Shown here: piece by piece, positions 23,742 to 38,694 of the stretch
Layout of the letters: each line of letters begins with the position of its first letter
How positions within the stretch are numbered: the stretch's first letter is position 1
Assembly: GCA_027605045.1 (NCBI GenBank)
Contig: JAQFWX010000092.1
Span: 1 to 64,000, forward strand
Length of the DNA: 64,000 nucleotides
Reading direction: 5' to 3'
DNA from: Phallus indusiatus
Taxonomy: Eukaryota > Basidiomycota > Agaricomycetes > Phallales > Phallaceae
The notes under the pieces: model-generated
Database searches by the model: none
The model's input: only the letters and a program-made list of their open reading frames with translations
What the model was told of the DNA's origin: nothing
Made by a program: the position numbers and the translations under genes

Positions 23742-26700
23742 ATGTACAATGAAGATGATAACAGCAGCTCGCTTAGTCAACATGAAAATGACTTTTCAAG
23801 TGACGATGATATGGATTGGGAGCAAGTAGATGTCCTTGAAGCAACCCATCAAGCTCAATCCAGCGACGCGACGACTGTTCCTTTTACCAGCCAACTTGTC
23901 AATGAAGGCCCTTCAAAATCGTTCGAAATTACGTTGGATGATCAAGAAAATGAACCGAAGACTATGAAGTAGTGATCAGTTATATTACGCATCGTTTCTC
24001 TGCTAAGTTTTGACCTGCAGGAAGCGTGTCATGAGCCATGCAGAGCGTGTTCTTCGCCTCCAAGTTCATAAAATACACACAATCTGTCTCATATCCAACG
24101 GCCGAATCCGGAACCGATACCTTAATGACAAACTGCTTCATGTACGTAAAAAAAAATTCTTTTCCTTTTCTCGAAATCTTGATTCTAATTCGGTTGAACA
24201 GGCACGTCTAATGTCTCTAGTACCCCTCCAGCTCCAGCTTGCTTTCAGTACCATACACAAAAAACGAGAACCCGATGTTAGACAAAGGGGTCGCATGTTT
24301 GAAAATGCAGTGAAACGACTTGCCCAGTGGTGGCGTGAAAGCTTCTTCAAGGCAGACCCTCCAGGTAGCGGCGAAATACAGAATCGGACATTTGATGAGG
24401 TTCAGCGGGAACTAATTCGCAAACAAAAAAGTACCGCCATCGTCATTGTCTCTTGGTAATTGATCTAATGCTACTATTTGTAGAGTCCATGCGGGGAGAG
24501 ACCGAGTCTGAGGACGAGGGTGAAATAATCCGCTCGTGTAAATCGCTTCAAAAACATGTTTTGCTACGGGAAGGTTCTCGAGACGTTTCGGCTCAGCTAT
24601 TCACCGCTCTCTGTCGTGCCTTGGATATACCTGCCCGGCTGATTATAAGCATTCAAAGCGTACCGTGGAAAGCTAGTCTCGGGAAAGATCCTGCCAAAGT
24701 CCTCCAAAGAGAAAGCCCTCAGCCTCAAATTGACAGGAAAGGCAAAGGCAAAGCAGTGTTTCCTGGTGTTGGACAAACACTGAGCGGCAAGACTCCTGAA
24801 ACCGAAAAAAAAGTATCATTCGTGAAGCTCCGAAAACAACAGTCACGAGGCAAGACCCTTAGGCAGAGTCAAAAGAGTAATGATTTATTCTTGTAATATA
24901 ATACGGACGATCTAAGAAAATGCCAGCTCCCAACACTTCGCCTCAAGACCTTCCACCCACTCAATGGACTGAAGTTTTTTCGAGGGCCGATGGACGATGG
25001 TTTTCCATAGATCCGATCAGAGACCACTTCAACGACAAAGCTAAGTTTGAGCCTCCTAAGCACGATAGGAGAAATCGGATGGTGTATGTTTTGGCTTTCG
25101 AAGAAGATGGGTATGCCAGAGATGTAACGCAAAGGTGCATTCCACCTCTTACCTCGTGTTTTGAGTTATGCTCATGTACCATCGTAAGATACGCTCGCGA
25201 GTTCAGTACGAAGACCTCCAAACTTCGTTTGGGGGGCAAAGGAAAAAAGGAATGGTGGGACGCAGTCATGTCTCTGCTTTCCAGACCCTACCGCTTAGTA
25301 TGTTGTCCGTATTCATTATGGCTGCTTTCTAATATAATATTTTTTAGCACCGAGATGATCTAGAAGATGCCGAGCTCCAGCACCAACAAATCATCGAAGG
25401 CATGCCGACGTCAGTCGTGGCATTCAAAGACCATCCACTGTCAGTTCCCCAATGAGCAAGATCCAATGTCATATCATTCATATCAACATTTAGATACGTT
25501 CTTGAACGACACGTCCTTCGCGATCAAGTCATACATCCTCGAAATGAGATTGGTCGTTTCCGTGGAGAGCCAGTATTCTCTCGAACTAATCTTCTTGTTG
25601 GTCTCAAGACGTCAGAAAACTGGATGCGCTCCGGGCGTGTTGTAAAGGAAGGAGAACAGCCATTGAAAACTGCCAAGGTCCGACCTGTTACCATTAATCG
25701 TAAACGAGCCCTTGAAGTAGCCGATACCAACGCATCAACCAGCGAGGAAACTAGTGGCGTCACACAAGGTTTATACGCAGACTTCCAAACAGAACTTTAT
25801 ATTCCTCGACCTGTCGTAAATGTACGTCTATATTGTTTTTAAGTAAGACGTACCATTTATCCTGCCTTAGGGCAAAATTCCGAAAAATGACTTTGGAAAC
25901 ATTGATCTGTACGTTGACACGATGTTGCCCGCAGGGGCCGTTCATGTCCCATGTAGGCTATTTTCATCGCTATTTGTAATTGATTGCCTAAGCTCACCTT
26001 TCGTCAGTCAAAGGAAGTGCCAAAATTGCGAAGGATTTGGGTTTCGATTACGCTGAAGCAGTGGTATGTTTTGTTGCCAGTTCAAAGTTTGCCGCAGTAT
26101 AACGCATTCATTACAGACTGGTTTTGAATTCAAAAATCGTCGTGCCTTTCCGATTTTAACTGGTATTGTCATTGCAGCGGAAAATGAGTCGGCATTCCTT
26201 GAAGCGCGTCTCCCTTTCCTTAATAGCGCCATAGATAGATAGATCTGACTTCTCGTACAGGCATACTGGGAAGTTACAAAAGACGCTGAAGAAAAGGAAC
26301 GCTTGAAGAAAGAAAACCGATTGCTCAAACAATGGGCCAAATTCATTAATGGTCTTCGTGTCAAAAAGCGATTGCAAGAACAATATGCGAGTGACGGGAA
26401 TAAGAATGAAGACGATGTTGATAACCAAGAAGTAAAGCTCCAGTGTCGATTCTATTCTATCCGCTCATAACAGATTTAGGTTACGGGTGAACACGAACCA
26501 GGAGGCTTCCTCATCGAAATGGCGGATAATGTTGTTCAGGCCTACACACTTCCCAAACAAGCTTATCCCGTGGCACAAACTATCAACGATAGCATTCCGA
26601 ACGGCGAGACAGATCTCCCGGGCCATTCCATCATTAATGTACTCCCAGAAGTTGTCATAGAAGAAGAGGGTGCGACCGACGAAACCATCATGGCTACCGA

Positions 26701-27130
26701 AATGGAACCGTTCGTTCAGCCCTCGACTGCTATGCCCAAAACCCTTCAAGAAATTGCCGAAGCGAACCCCGAGATTTTTCAGCCTGTTGAAGAGACAGAT
26801 ATCCCAGCCGTTTTACCAGTGACTCCTGCAAAGCCGCTTCAAGGTAGGAACCCACCACCACGAAGGGCGAAACAAACTCCCAAGTCGACGTCGACGACGA
26901 AAAAATCCACCCGTCGACGAAAGCGGCCTCGAACTGAATCGTCAGGTTCCGAAGCTCAAGAACCAGATAATGAGGATTCAGATGCGCCTCCTAGAAGTCG
27001 GCGCAAAAGAACCCCCGTGGCAGCCTCGCCTTCGACGAGGGTTCTGCGTCCGCGTAAACTTAAAACCGAGCAGGCCCTGCGTCAGGAACGAGAAAAGGAA
27101 AATGCTATAGAGTCTGCATTATTGGATTAA
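23742..27130 (+). CDS. RAD4: Rad4/XPC nucleotide-excision repair damage-recognition protein
   Basis: Damage sensor of global nucleotide excision repair (partner Rad23). An acidic N-terminus (DDDMDWEQVDVLE) leads into the transglutaminase-fold domain (RLQVHKIHTICLISNGRIRN; SRDVSAQLFTALCRALDIPA; WTEVFSRADGRWFSIDPIRD; YVLAFEEDGYARDVTQRY). BHD1 follows (VAFKDHPLYVLERHVLRDQV; IGRFRGEPVFSRTNLLVGLK; SENWMRSGRVV), then BHD2/BHD3 (DFGNIDLYVDTMLPAGAVH; IAKDLGFDYAEAVTGFEFKN; RRAFPILTGIVIA). A basic, Ser/Thr-rich tail contains KKSTRRRKRPR, a likely NLS. First exons: 23742..23968, 24021..24141, 24202..24430, 24484..24867, 24917..25134, 25189 onward. Introns are 48-60 nt. The order of domains is complete. 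Confidence 0.95.
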
Positions 27131-27349
27131 TCAATCTCTTCCGGATGGATGGAATATTGTATTGAAGATATGACTGGTGGTATCTTATTACATTTGTGCA
27201 AGTATCTAATCAATAATAGGCTGTTGTAATTTTGACCGGCATGATGCAGGGAAATAAGATTATGGTTGTGTGTTGGCTGACCACAGATAGTATATAATCA
27301 TTTGGTGCCCCTAGGAATTCTTTTTAAGATTGAGATGAAATGCATCAGT

Positions 27350-28347
27350 CTAAAGTTTAACGCCAGTATGGATGGAGGCAATGCCACCCCAAAGATCGCG
27401 CCAGGCTCCTTTCTTGGGTGTTTGAAAGCCGGCTGCTTTAATCATGTCTGAAAATTCCTCTTGTGGGGGGAACCGGCGAATAGATTCGACAAGATACTGA
27501 TATGAAGCCCGATCGCTAGCAATTATCGAGCCCAAGAGTGGAATTATTGAAAAGGAGTATGTGTCATATGCTCTACAAAATGCGTAAATAAGCAAGCAGA
27601 GTTACGTTTAGAGACTGAAAGAAAAAGAGGTATAATTACTGGGCTAATAGAGGATTGGAAACCTTGCTAAATTCTAGACATGCAAAAGTACCGCCCGGTT
27701 TGAGCACGCGGTATGCCTCGCTGAGGACGTCTGGAATGGAAGTGCAGTTGCGAATACCGAAAGCGATGGTGTATAAATCATATGTATCTGAAGGGAATTG
27801 GTCTTTGGGCAAGTTTTGGGCGTCACCAACATGAAAAGATATTTGGGGTGCTAATTAGGATAAAGATAAACGAATGAAAAACTGAAGGAGTGCTAGTGAA
27901 GAAAGAAAAAAACTTACTGTTGTGATACATTGACTGTCTGAACCTTCGCTGGCCTTCTTCGAGCATATTGGGGTTAATGTCGACGACGTCTACGCTCAAG
28001 TCACGATCCGCGTGCTTCTCCCTGGCCCAGTCCAAAATTCTCAAAGCAATATCCCCAGTTCCACCAGCAACATCGATGCATTTTGTTTTCGCACCAATGA
28101 CATCCTTCCCAGGATTCAAAGATGACACAAAGTCGTCTTTCCAGAGACGGTGTATACCAAACGACATGGCGTCGTTCATCACATCATACGAGCTTGCCAC
28201 CGAGGAAAACACGTTTTTGACGAGATTTTCTTTTTCATTTGTTGGAACTTCTCTATACCCAAAATGAGTAGTACTTGAGCCCTTTGCTGTTGAATACCAT
28301 TTTTTGGGGATAACTGCGCGGGTACGCCGGGCCAAGGACCGCTGCAT
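27350..28347 (-). CDS. COQ5: Ubiquinone biosynthesis C-methyltransferase COQ5
   Basis: Mitochondrial SAM-dependent 2-methoxy-6-polyprenyl-1,4-benzoquinol methylase. Exons: complement(join(27350..27572,27640..27850,27918..28347)), 287 aa. The first 20 residues ([20 protein letters not shown]) form a basic mitochondrial presequence. UbiE/COQ5 signatures: [20 protein letters not shown], the SAM motif [71 protein letters not shown] and [16 protein letters not shown]. It converges with Rad4; the stops are 220 bp apart. Confidence 0.96.
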
Positions 28348-30321
28348 GGAAGGAAAAGCAACTGGCGTGTCACATTCATGTCAAGCCGATTACATCACCC
28401 CCCGGGCCGAAATTGCAAAACAGGACGAAAAGTGCTCCTGTCATCATTACCATGTCCCAACAAATTCAAATTCTAAGACAAAATATACATCAAACTGGTC
28501 TGCACAGCTTGACGGTAACCGACACCAAAAACGGACATACTGTCCAAGTCAAGTCGAAGTTGCATGCATGCTTTGTTTGACATAAATGTCGTAATGCCGC
28601 ACTTTTGCATCACCAACTCACGTACATGCCAACTTCAAGCTTCTATTTATCAGCAGCAAAATCTGTTATTGGTGCCTTTTTCAATACATTTAACGACATC
28701 AAGTTGGTACTGATCATTCATAACTTTTTTTCAAGTTGACATATCATGTTGCTATCTCGGGATTCTGAGTCATGGTGCTGCAGTTACAATGGTGTAAGCC
28801 AATCTTCGAAGAATATGGTCTAAATATGATTCGTGCCTTGTGTACGTATTCTCACCTCGTCCCATGCTAAAAGAATAAGAAAGCCCTGTATAAATCGGAG
28901 CTGATTTTGAAACACCAAGTAAGGAATGATTGAAACCTCTTTTTTTTCCATCGAGAACTTCTTTGTACTTCCGGGATTAGCATATAAACGACCAACCATG
29001 ATAATAATACATCCGGGGAAAAAATTCCAGCATCAGTCAAAGCACAACCAGACAGAAGAATCAACAGTATGTATTCTCGATCTTGACATTAATTTAATAT
29101 GGACATCTTCTCCGGTTTTCGAAAGTTCAGTTGAGAGGCATAATATACAATGGGGGTCTATTAACTTTGCTTGATCAGATTGTCAAAATGAACAACTATC
29201 GACACAGCCAGAAATAATTTTTGACTCGGGCTTCCCGGCGGCCCAACCACCCGCCTCCTCCGACATTCACGAAAAATTACATTTATGCGCTATTCTTGGC
29301 AGAGAGAGATTCTTCAACCTTTCTTCCAGCTTTCCATAGAAGGTCAATTTTTAGAATCTCCCTTGACATTTATCGTTGTGATTAACGCGGGCTTCTTGAT
29401 TCTCACATGACATACAGCTTTGAGATATTAATCCCCGGAGGCACGTTCAAAATATCCGGTCCAAGCTCCAGGCGGTTTAAGCTTTGAGATCATGGCACAT
29501 CGGTCCAAGCATTTTATGCATGCACGAGAACCACACGCATGTCAAAATTGGATTCGACAATACCTGTACTAGGATTTCAATGACCTATTTTTCTTTCATT
29601 CGAGCGTTCTTAGTTGAGTGCGAGATTATGGACAAGTGTTGAATATTGAAAATTTGAACAATGTCGCGCATATACCTACCTCCATCTTTTCAATTAATTT
29701 GTCGTCTGTGTCCGCTTTCAAACGGCCGAGTAGACATCAAACCAGTTCATTTATGAGAAATTCTAGTGATGGAACCAACATTGACAACAAAGCGACGATG
29801 AAAAAAAAAATTGATATGTATTACTTTTCTCCTCCCTTCCTTCTAATTGTACACCTATAAACACAATACCAGAGCTAGCTTTTAGATCCAAAATGAAAAT
29901 GAAAAAGCAGAAAGAAAGAAAAAAACAACAAGAGGCTAGATTATTAGCCTGACAATTGTACCTATGGTGTCGTAAAGTCCATGAGCAGCCCCAAGGACTG
30001 AGACCTTGCCCATGGGCCATGATCTCCAACGTCAAATCGTGTTTATGTACATGCTGAAAAGATCATATACAATGTCCCCTGCCAAAGGATGCGAGTTTTG
30101 TGATGTGTGATAAAAATGATAAGAAATAGTGCACATGACTTTGGTTAAGAAACAATCGTGAGCTTGAAGCGACATCTGTCTTAAAAAACGACTCAAAGCA
30201 GCTATGTAGAAGGCTTCTTTTTGACAAAAAGATTACTTCTTCGATAGGGAGACAGAAGTATAAGCGACAAGGAATAATAGACAAAAAAGGTGATGGGTGA
30301 TATATAGAATATAGATCACAA
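28348..30321. other. 2.0 kb gene-poor spacer
   Basis: COQ5 promoter on the left and the 3' flank of the PAS gene on the right. No ORF of protein character. The 11-mer AGCTTTGAGAT occurs twice about 70 bp apart (29409-29489). Nothing further could be supported. Confidence 0.35.
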
Positions 30322-31946
30322 TTATAGGTCTTGGGCCTTCCGTACAATGACAATGAAACCATCGGAATGAGCGGAAAAGATCGCTTCCAGTCTGACTATA
30401 TCGCTTGGATCGATAATGTTGTTCGATACGGCTGATCTTTTTCTATGACGCATGTTAATTCTATTTACCATGGCATCCGGAATCATGAAGAAACGAGGGA
30501 GAAACGACAGGGAGATGAAATGAAATGAAATAAATGGCATGGCAAGCGAAATAAAAAAATATGAATTAGAAAAAGACTTACCCATCCGAACTATCCCTGC
30601 CCGAGAGGCAGGTTCTGAACGAGCCGAATACAAAACCCCCATCGCTTGGATGACCAGAGTCACTAACTCCCCAGCCTTTTGAGACATCAATACACTGTCG
30701 AACGTTGGCTTCGTCTTCTGGGTGCACAAAATCATAAAGACTGCGGTTCCGGAGCTTAAGAGGGTCAAATATACAGTTATTTGTGCAATACATGATGGTG
30801 CACAGACGAGAATATCGATTAAGGATGAGGCCGGTTCGCTCTGAGGGAATAGGGATATCGTTGAACAGGGTTTCGAAGGGTACGCTCATATCTCGTGGAT
30901 TGACTATAGATGCCTTTGGCTTAGGGTCGTTCCATTTCTAATATTCAAATTGAAAAAAAAGGGGGGGAAGGAAAACGTCAATAGAGTGATTCTCAAAAAA
31001 GTGTATGTATAGAAGCGCCAACCAACCCTGAATTCAAGTTGTGTCTGGTATGCGGCTGGGTTGAGAAATGCTACTTCTTGGGCTGTGGCGGCGGTATGCA
31101 TGGCTTTCGCGCCAGGCTTAGCAAATGAAAGGCTTCCGATTAAAGCATTATGAACAACACTCCGTTGCTGTTTTAAGAGAGAAACAGAACGGATAATGTC
31201 AGATATTTTGTCTGACCAGAGTAAAGGGGGAACGGACGACTGACTATAACAACGCCTACCCAACGATCGGCTTGATTTTTGACACGTAGATAAGCAACCG
31301 CAGCAGCCTTATCGTCGCGAATAGTCTCACTGGATGTAGAATGTGAGACGTGAAACGATATCGGGGAAAATAGGAAGCAGTTGGAAGTGGCACAGGGACA
31401 TACTAATGAAGTTGTCTCGCGGCCTCTACTTCGTCCGGATGAATCCAATCAAAGGAGGAAGTACCCATAGTATCGTCAGGGTCGAAACCTTGGATAATTG
31501 CGGAAGAAGCATTAGGAACGAAGGCCAAGAATGGAGGATGAGGAGACTGAGACGAGACCACTGGGCGCTTACCAAGGACATCAGTGAGAGAAGGAGACAA
31601 GTATAGAATCCTGGCCTGAAGACATGGATGGAAAAGCCAAAAGAAGGGGATTTATTTATTAATAAAATCGAGTAGGATGTGGAGAGGGAAAAAAAGGACG
31701 CACTTCCGGACTGAGATCATGAATGATGACTGGTGCGCATGACAATGAAATGACAAAAGAACCATAGGTCAGCCTGAGCGGGACAGACAGGGGAAGGCGG
31801 AAACGGGATTGGGACTGACTGTATGAGACATTCTCTGAGGAGTCCATTCTGCACGCTGGGAGACGCAGAGAGCGACGAGGAAAGGAGGAGGGAGAGGAAG
31901 GAGAGGAGGGAGGGAGAGGAGGAGAACGCCGGAAGGAGGTATGCAC
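30322..31946 (-). CDS. PAS-domain protein (white-collar-like sensor fold)
   Basis: Two PAS-type segments can be read. The first is PVIIHDLSPE spliced to DSILYLSPSLTDVLG, then FDPDDTMGTSSFDWIHPDE. The second ends FDPLKLRNRSLYDFVHPEDE. Between them are AYLRVKNQADRWVG and SVVHNALIGSLSFAKPGAKA. Tandem PAS with WIHPDE and FVHPEDE loops is typical of fungal white-collar/PAS signalling proteins, but no GATA zinc finger is visible here. I see no GXNCRFLQ flavin-binding motif, so LOV photochemistry is not supported. The start is uncertain: 31946, or 31847 (MDSSENVSYS), which would skip a Pro/Ser/Arg-rich leader encoded by a GA/CT-rich tract. Five or more introns. Likely regulatory, partner unknown. 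Confidence 0.7.
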
Positions 31947-32189
31947 ACTAGTGTTTAGAAAAGCATCTCGATTGTGCCAGATCTTATGGTCATGGCCCTC
32001 TTTGGTTGGAGTAACGCGAGTGACTCAAGTGACCGAAAGTGACCATAAGTGACCTGGATTTCCCAGTCGATAATAATAAATATAATAATCAATGGGTCCG
32101 TGATTCTTTTGCTTCCGCTGACCGTGACATGTCACAAACAACCACTCAAAACGGTCACACCCACCGTAGGAGATACTGCATACTCCCGC
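31947..32189. promoter_or_regulatory. Bidirectional promoter, PAS gene / TRM61
   Basis: Between the divergent PAS and TRM61 starts lies a run of four AGTGAC hexamers at 32019, 32028, 32038 and 32048. About 70 bp further is the perfect 12-bp palindrome GTGACATGTCAC (32123-32134). Both contain the TGAC half-site of bZIP-type factors. Regulation by them is inference. Confidence 0.4.
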
Positions 32190-34057
<1,868 letters not shown>

Positions 34058-36028
34058 AAAAAAAAAGATACAAAGATGTAATAATCTATCTACATATTTA
34101 CCCTTTCGTGAGAAGATAATTTGAAAGAATATATATAAAAGGAGAAACAGATCGCAGATTGACGGAACAATAAATCATGCGAATTTCGGTTAACAAAGAA
34201 ATGAGAAAATACTATACTTAGGAGGATGTTGCTCCATGATACAAATGTGAGGCCTCAAAGAACCTTTAAAGCTTCTCCAAGCTTCTCAGATATCAATGCT
34301 GTGCTTCTTTTAACTCTCCTCGAACTTTACTTTTATTATGACACACTTCCTTTCTGTTCTTTTTGTGCCGCTACTAGATACGATCGATTTGATTAGCTAT
34401 AGTGGTACGCCAGGGTGACTCAATAAAGTGTCCCCATTGTTGTGCCAATTTATGTTATCCACTGATTTCATATAGATCATCAAAAAACACCAAAAAACTA
34501 GTCCGGTTTGGGAACGCACACCGTAACCCATACAATTGTTGTTTCGTCGACCACATGTAAACAAAATGTAGACACCTCATCTCACGGGGTGAAACGGGTC
34601 GGGCGAATGAAAATCCGCAGCCTGTAGATACAGTAGCTAATTCTTTAAGTGGATAAACAAAAATTATCGTGACCCATTATCCTGTGCCAGTCATCCCAAG
34701 TGCGACGCTTGGCCGTTCCAAATAAGGCAATTTCGGTTTTTGGGGTCGGTAACACCGGTGTGACATAAGCGTTCGGCCTGGAACGTCGATTGGCCGCGCT
34801 TGCAGACGATCTTTATAACGTTGTTGCTCATCTCAGACTTCAACAATTGTCATAGAGGGTACTATATACATGATATGTTTTGTTGTACAACAACAGGGAA
34901 GTCTGATTTCAACAAGAGACACATCTTCAGACTTTGCAATGACTCTGGCAAGGCAATGGTAGACTTCAAACACGGTCGTTCTTCTATTGTGTATGCTGCA
35001 AGCCACCAGGGAGTGCCTTCTTCTTTCCCTTCATGCTCGCCACAATCGCTATGGCTTCCTTGGAACTCTTGTGAACATCAGCGTCAGGACCCGTGACAAG
35101 ATTTTTCGCGACAATCTTAGCGTGCCGTTTGAATCAACAACTCTTCAGAAGCTACAACAGGGACTTCACTCAGGGATCGACATTGCCTCAAGACTTCAAG
35201 GCTGGGTGAAGCGACTAGTGGTGCTCTAACGGCGACTCTGGTGAAGGTACTAGGCATTGCGAGGCTTCTCCTGGGAAACTTCACTATAAGATGACCTTTG
35301 TTGTCATCTGTCTAATACACTTTTTAAAGGCTTCAATAGCATTATAGAATTCTGTATCGTCTCGATGTCATTGACCTCGCCCATGGGCATCTTTTGCAAG
35401 TCTACACTCTTTCACTAAGTGCCGATGCTGGTCAAACTTACCGTCCCCTCATGGTAAACCAGCTATTGAAAACTTTGTGAAAACCACTAGTTAATTGTAA
35501 GGAAAACCTGTATAAATTTTAGGACTCTTAAAGTATTTTCCGACCAGAGAAAACATGAATATAATGATGATCTCACAGAGTATAGATTTGCATCACATTT
35601 ACACCATGTTTCAGCATAAACAAACCTAAGTATTTACACAAACTTTTCCACACCTTGTAAACAATTTTACAAGCTTTTCTACAGCTGAAAACTCTGGAAT
35701 GTCTGCGGTCATAGTCGGAACGGAACTGATGAATAGAAAGATTTGTGTTCGCATTACTCGGTATGTACTTGTCTCATTCGTCTTAGCCATTTTGAGATGA
35801 AATAACAGCAAGTTATTTAACCAAGCGAAAAAGTATTGGCCGCCGTTGCTTGCAATTTGTAAATAATGACTGCAGGAAAAAAAACAGGGTAGTCAAGGGT
35901 ACAGATGAAGCAAGTGTTGTTTTAGAGAAATTCTACCGTATAAATTACTCAAACCGAGTCCTCGCGTAAAATTTTTTCCCAATCTTTTTTTCTTTTCGTA
36001 AAGTTACCTGCCTATCTTTTCAGCTACA
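34058..36028. other. 2.0 kb spacer between convergent genes
   Basis: Lies between the TRM61 and CDF transporter stops. It contains AT-rich DNA and scattered short ORFs (34800-35230, 35626-35811) without family character or good splice context. Possibly a decayed gene or long 3' UTRs. Confidence 0.35.
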
Positions 36029-38480
36029 TTATCCTCTTACAATTCCCACCGTTACTTCTGCACCCCCTCCCAAAACTCCCATACATCGTTCCCATGCCCA
36101 TTTAGTTAGTTTCAAAACGGACTCATCATCGAGATCTTGTGAAATATGCAGTTCGAGCGTAACGACCAGCGTCGGTAAGGAGCGCGAGGATGAAGAGTCA
36201 GTAAACGTGACAGAGGGTGTGAGTTGCCAAATATGCGGAGGCGGAAGGTGGAGAATTTGCGGATGTCTCTCAAACTAATTTAAATTGTGATCGCGGAGAA
36301 AATGATAAGTTTGACGATGAAAAAATAAATGAACAAACCTCTCGCATAACGCGCAAGAATGCCTCCATCCTTCCATCACCTCGCATAACGCCTTTCCCCC
36401 CCACTCTACTCCTCTCTGGCGCAGTTTGCAACAGTATTTTACCGAGAGCTACAACGGCTGGGTAGGACGCCCAAAACGTAATGACAGCCATCACAAATGC
36501 TAATAACAAGTCGGCTTGCCGGTGATAAGATCTATAAACGTTTTTCGAAATTTTTTATAAATCAATTCAAAATGAAGAGAAAAGTTGTACATACACATTA
36601 CCCAAACACCAAATACCGAGAATGCATAGTCCCATGGTAAATGGGAGTACGGTATATGGATTGGAAGATGCTTTTCCGAGGGGAGTATTAGGTTCAGAGA
36701 CATGTTGATCGGGTTCGAATAACGACTTTAGACTAGGGAGTCTATTCGAAGTTGCTGAACAAAGAATTTCAGAAAAACAGAAACCAAAAAAAATAATCTA
36801 TTTGATTAAGATACGCCATACCACCTACTATATTCATATTATTGTCAAATTTGACGCTGCTCGCTAGTAAAGTGCTTAACACGGCAAAGATGAGAAAAAC
36901 GGGAAACTCGATTCTTAATGGAACGTTCAGAAACAAAAAGGGGGAAGTGGTTTAAAAAATAATAAACGCGTACCCATAATCGCCCTCATGCTCGTCTCCA
37001 CGATGATGGTGATGTCCATGGCCACCTTGATCATGTGTCAAGAGAGCATGCTCGACAGCTTCTTTGCAGACATAAACGGATGCAAATATCAAGTAAATGC
37101 TCTGGGCAAACATTGCCAAAGTCTCTACCCGTGCGGTTCTATAAATCACAGAGTGAAAACCGTATTGTTATCCACCATAATTTTGCACCAAAGTTTATTG
37201 TTTTAAATTTCTTACCCGTACGAGGGACCGGAAGTGAGCCACTGTGGAAGAACTTTAGCTAAGGCTATCCCGAAGGAGTCGAATACAATCCAGTAGCCTA
37301 AGCCAGTGCACGATAGTGAGCCAACTTCTTGTCCCCGTATCCACAGAAAAGCGCCTAACAGGAATTGCACTAGTGCACTTGCTGAGGCTGATGATATCAA
37401 CGAAGCAGGTGGTTCATGACGTTGAAGGGGTATAATAGCGGGTGTCGACTCGGTTGCTGGCTGAGGTTGAGGAGACGGTGTTCGGGTCCAAGGGATACTT
37501 GAAGTGGGAGTGGCAAGAACGGTGGATGTTGTTGGTACAGGGGTCGGAGCTCCGGAAGTAAATGAAGCATCGTGCAGTTCAGGCTCCATAAACGAGAAAA
37601 AGTTATGTGATAGGGAATGTTTATGATGGTGGCCCCGTCGAGGGACTCGAGTTCGGGTGGCTTCGACTTGCGAGCTATCATCCGCGTTATCACGACTGTT
37701 TTCAATTGGCTTTTTTCCACCGAAAGTGAAAGAGGAGCTCAGTTCTCTCCCCTCTTGAAATGGAGAGTTACCTCCATTGCTTTTCAGCAAAGTCTCGGGA
37801 GCAGGAATCATATGATTGTCTTCTTGAATTCCATCTTCGGCAATTGAGGGCGGTCCTGTACCCGGTCTAGGGAAATAGACTGACAAATTTCTGGAATGAA
37901 TTCGGGAATGCCTTTTTGGAGGAAGTGGAGCTGGTCGATGAGCCATGGGTGGTTGTGGAGCAGCATTGGCACTTGCGTTTCCATTCCCATTCTCATTTAA
38001 TGTGGCATTATTATCTGGAAGAGGAGGCAAAGGAAATGAAGCTGAGAGCGGTGACGGCCCTGGGCCGGGGGCATAGAACGAGGAGGTCGAGGGTGCTCGT
38101 GTATGACTACGGTGAGAATAATGGTTCGGAGCAGCCGCTGAACCAAAACTGGTCCGATGATAAGTCGGGGAAGAAAGAGGGGACTGAGGAGGCGGTTGAG
38201 ACGGCGTTGAAAGAACGCGTTGACGAGATGGAGACAATGGAAAAGGAACGCCGTTCAGTGGTGGTGGGTCGGGAGCCGAAGTCGTCAATTTGCGTGGTGA
38301 ATGCGTCGAATGCTGTTGACTCGGACTTTGAGCTTGAGCTGGGGAATTTTGAAGATCATCTTCGTTTTGGATTTGGTTCTGGTACGTGGCAGTGGTGGGT
38401 TCTGTAATCGTAACCACAAGAGATTGACCTTCTGTATCCCTGCTTGACTTGCGTCGATGTAACGAACTAACGCTGCTCAT
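36029..38480 (-). CDS. Cation diffusion facilitator (zinc) transporter, MSC2/ZnT-like
   Basis: Moves Zn2+ (possibly other divalent cations) from cytosol into an organelle. About 340 N-terminal residues are low-complexity, Pro/Ser-rich and probably cytosolic, with a basic HHHKHSLSHNFF patch. The membrane domain begins SASASALVQFLLGAFLWIRG and continues GYWIVFDSFGIALAKVLPQW (the CDF core, with an FDS motif in place of the usual metal-site HxxxD region), VETLAMFAQSIYLIFASVYV, then the histidine-rich cytosolic loop GHGHHHHRGDEHEGDYG. Later helices include DLLLAFVMAVITFWASYPAV. The C-terminal cytosolic domain ends LTKWAWERCMGVLGGGAEVT. At least six introns. The metal is inferred from the His loop and family. 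Confidence 0.8.
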
Positions 38481-38694
38481 AGCTCAGCATGAAAATGTTG
38501 AAGTTGGTGAAGATAAAGGAGTGAAACTGCCGAGGACAATGTGCGAACGAGTGACAAGACGCGGTCTGTGTGAAGGGCGGAGTCTGAAACTCCTTATCTA
38601 TCCCAAGGACTATGTAACATGCGCCGTAGCCTCAGTTCTCAATATTTATCAGTTACGCTCATATCGTTATTAACATTTATTCACTCTGAATGCT

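Noticed and set aside
31855..31925. GGA-rich repeat that could be a microsatellite or regulatory tract
   Set aside because: It is compatible with coding the Pro/Ser-rich leader of the PAS protein (or its 5' UTR), so it needs no separate element.
34800..35229. Overlapping plus-strand ORFs in the TRM61/CDF spacer
   Set aside because: No recognisable domain, no clean splice sites, and the two frames overlap as chance ORFs do.
37916..38407. 163-codon plus-strand ORF
   Set aside because: Antisense shadow of the low-complexity N-terminus of the CDF transporter.
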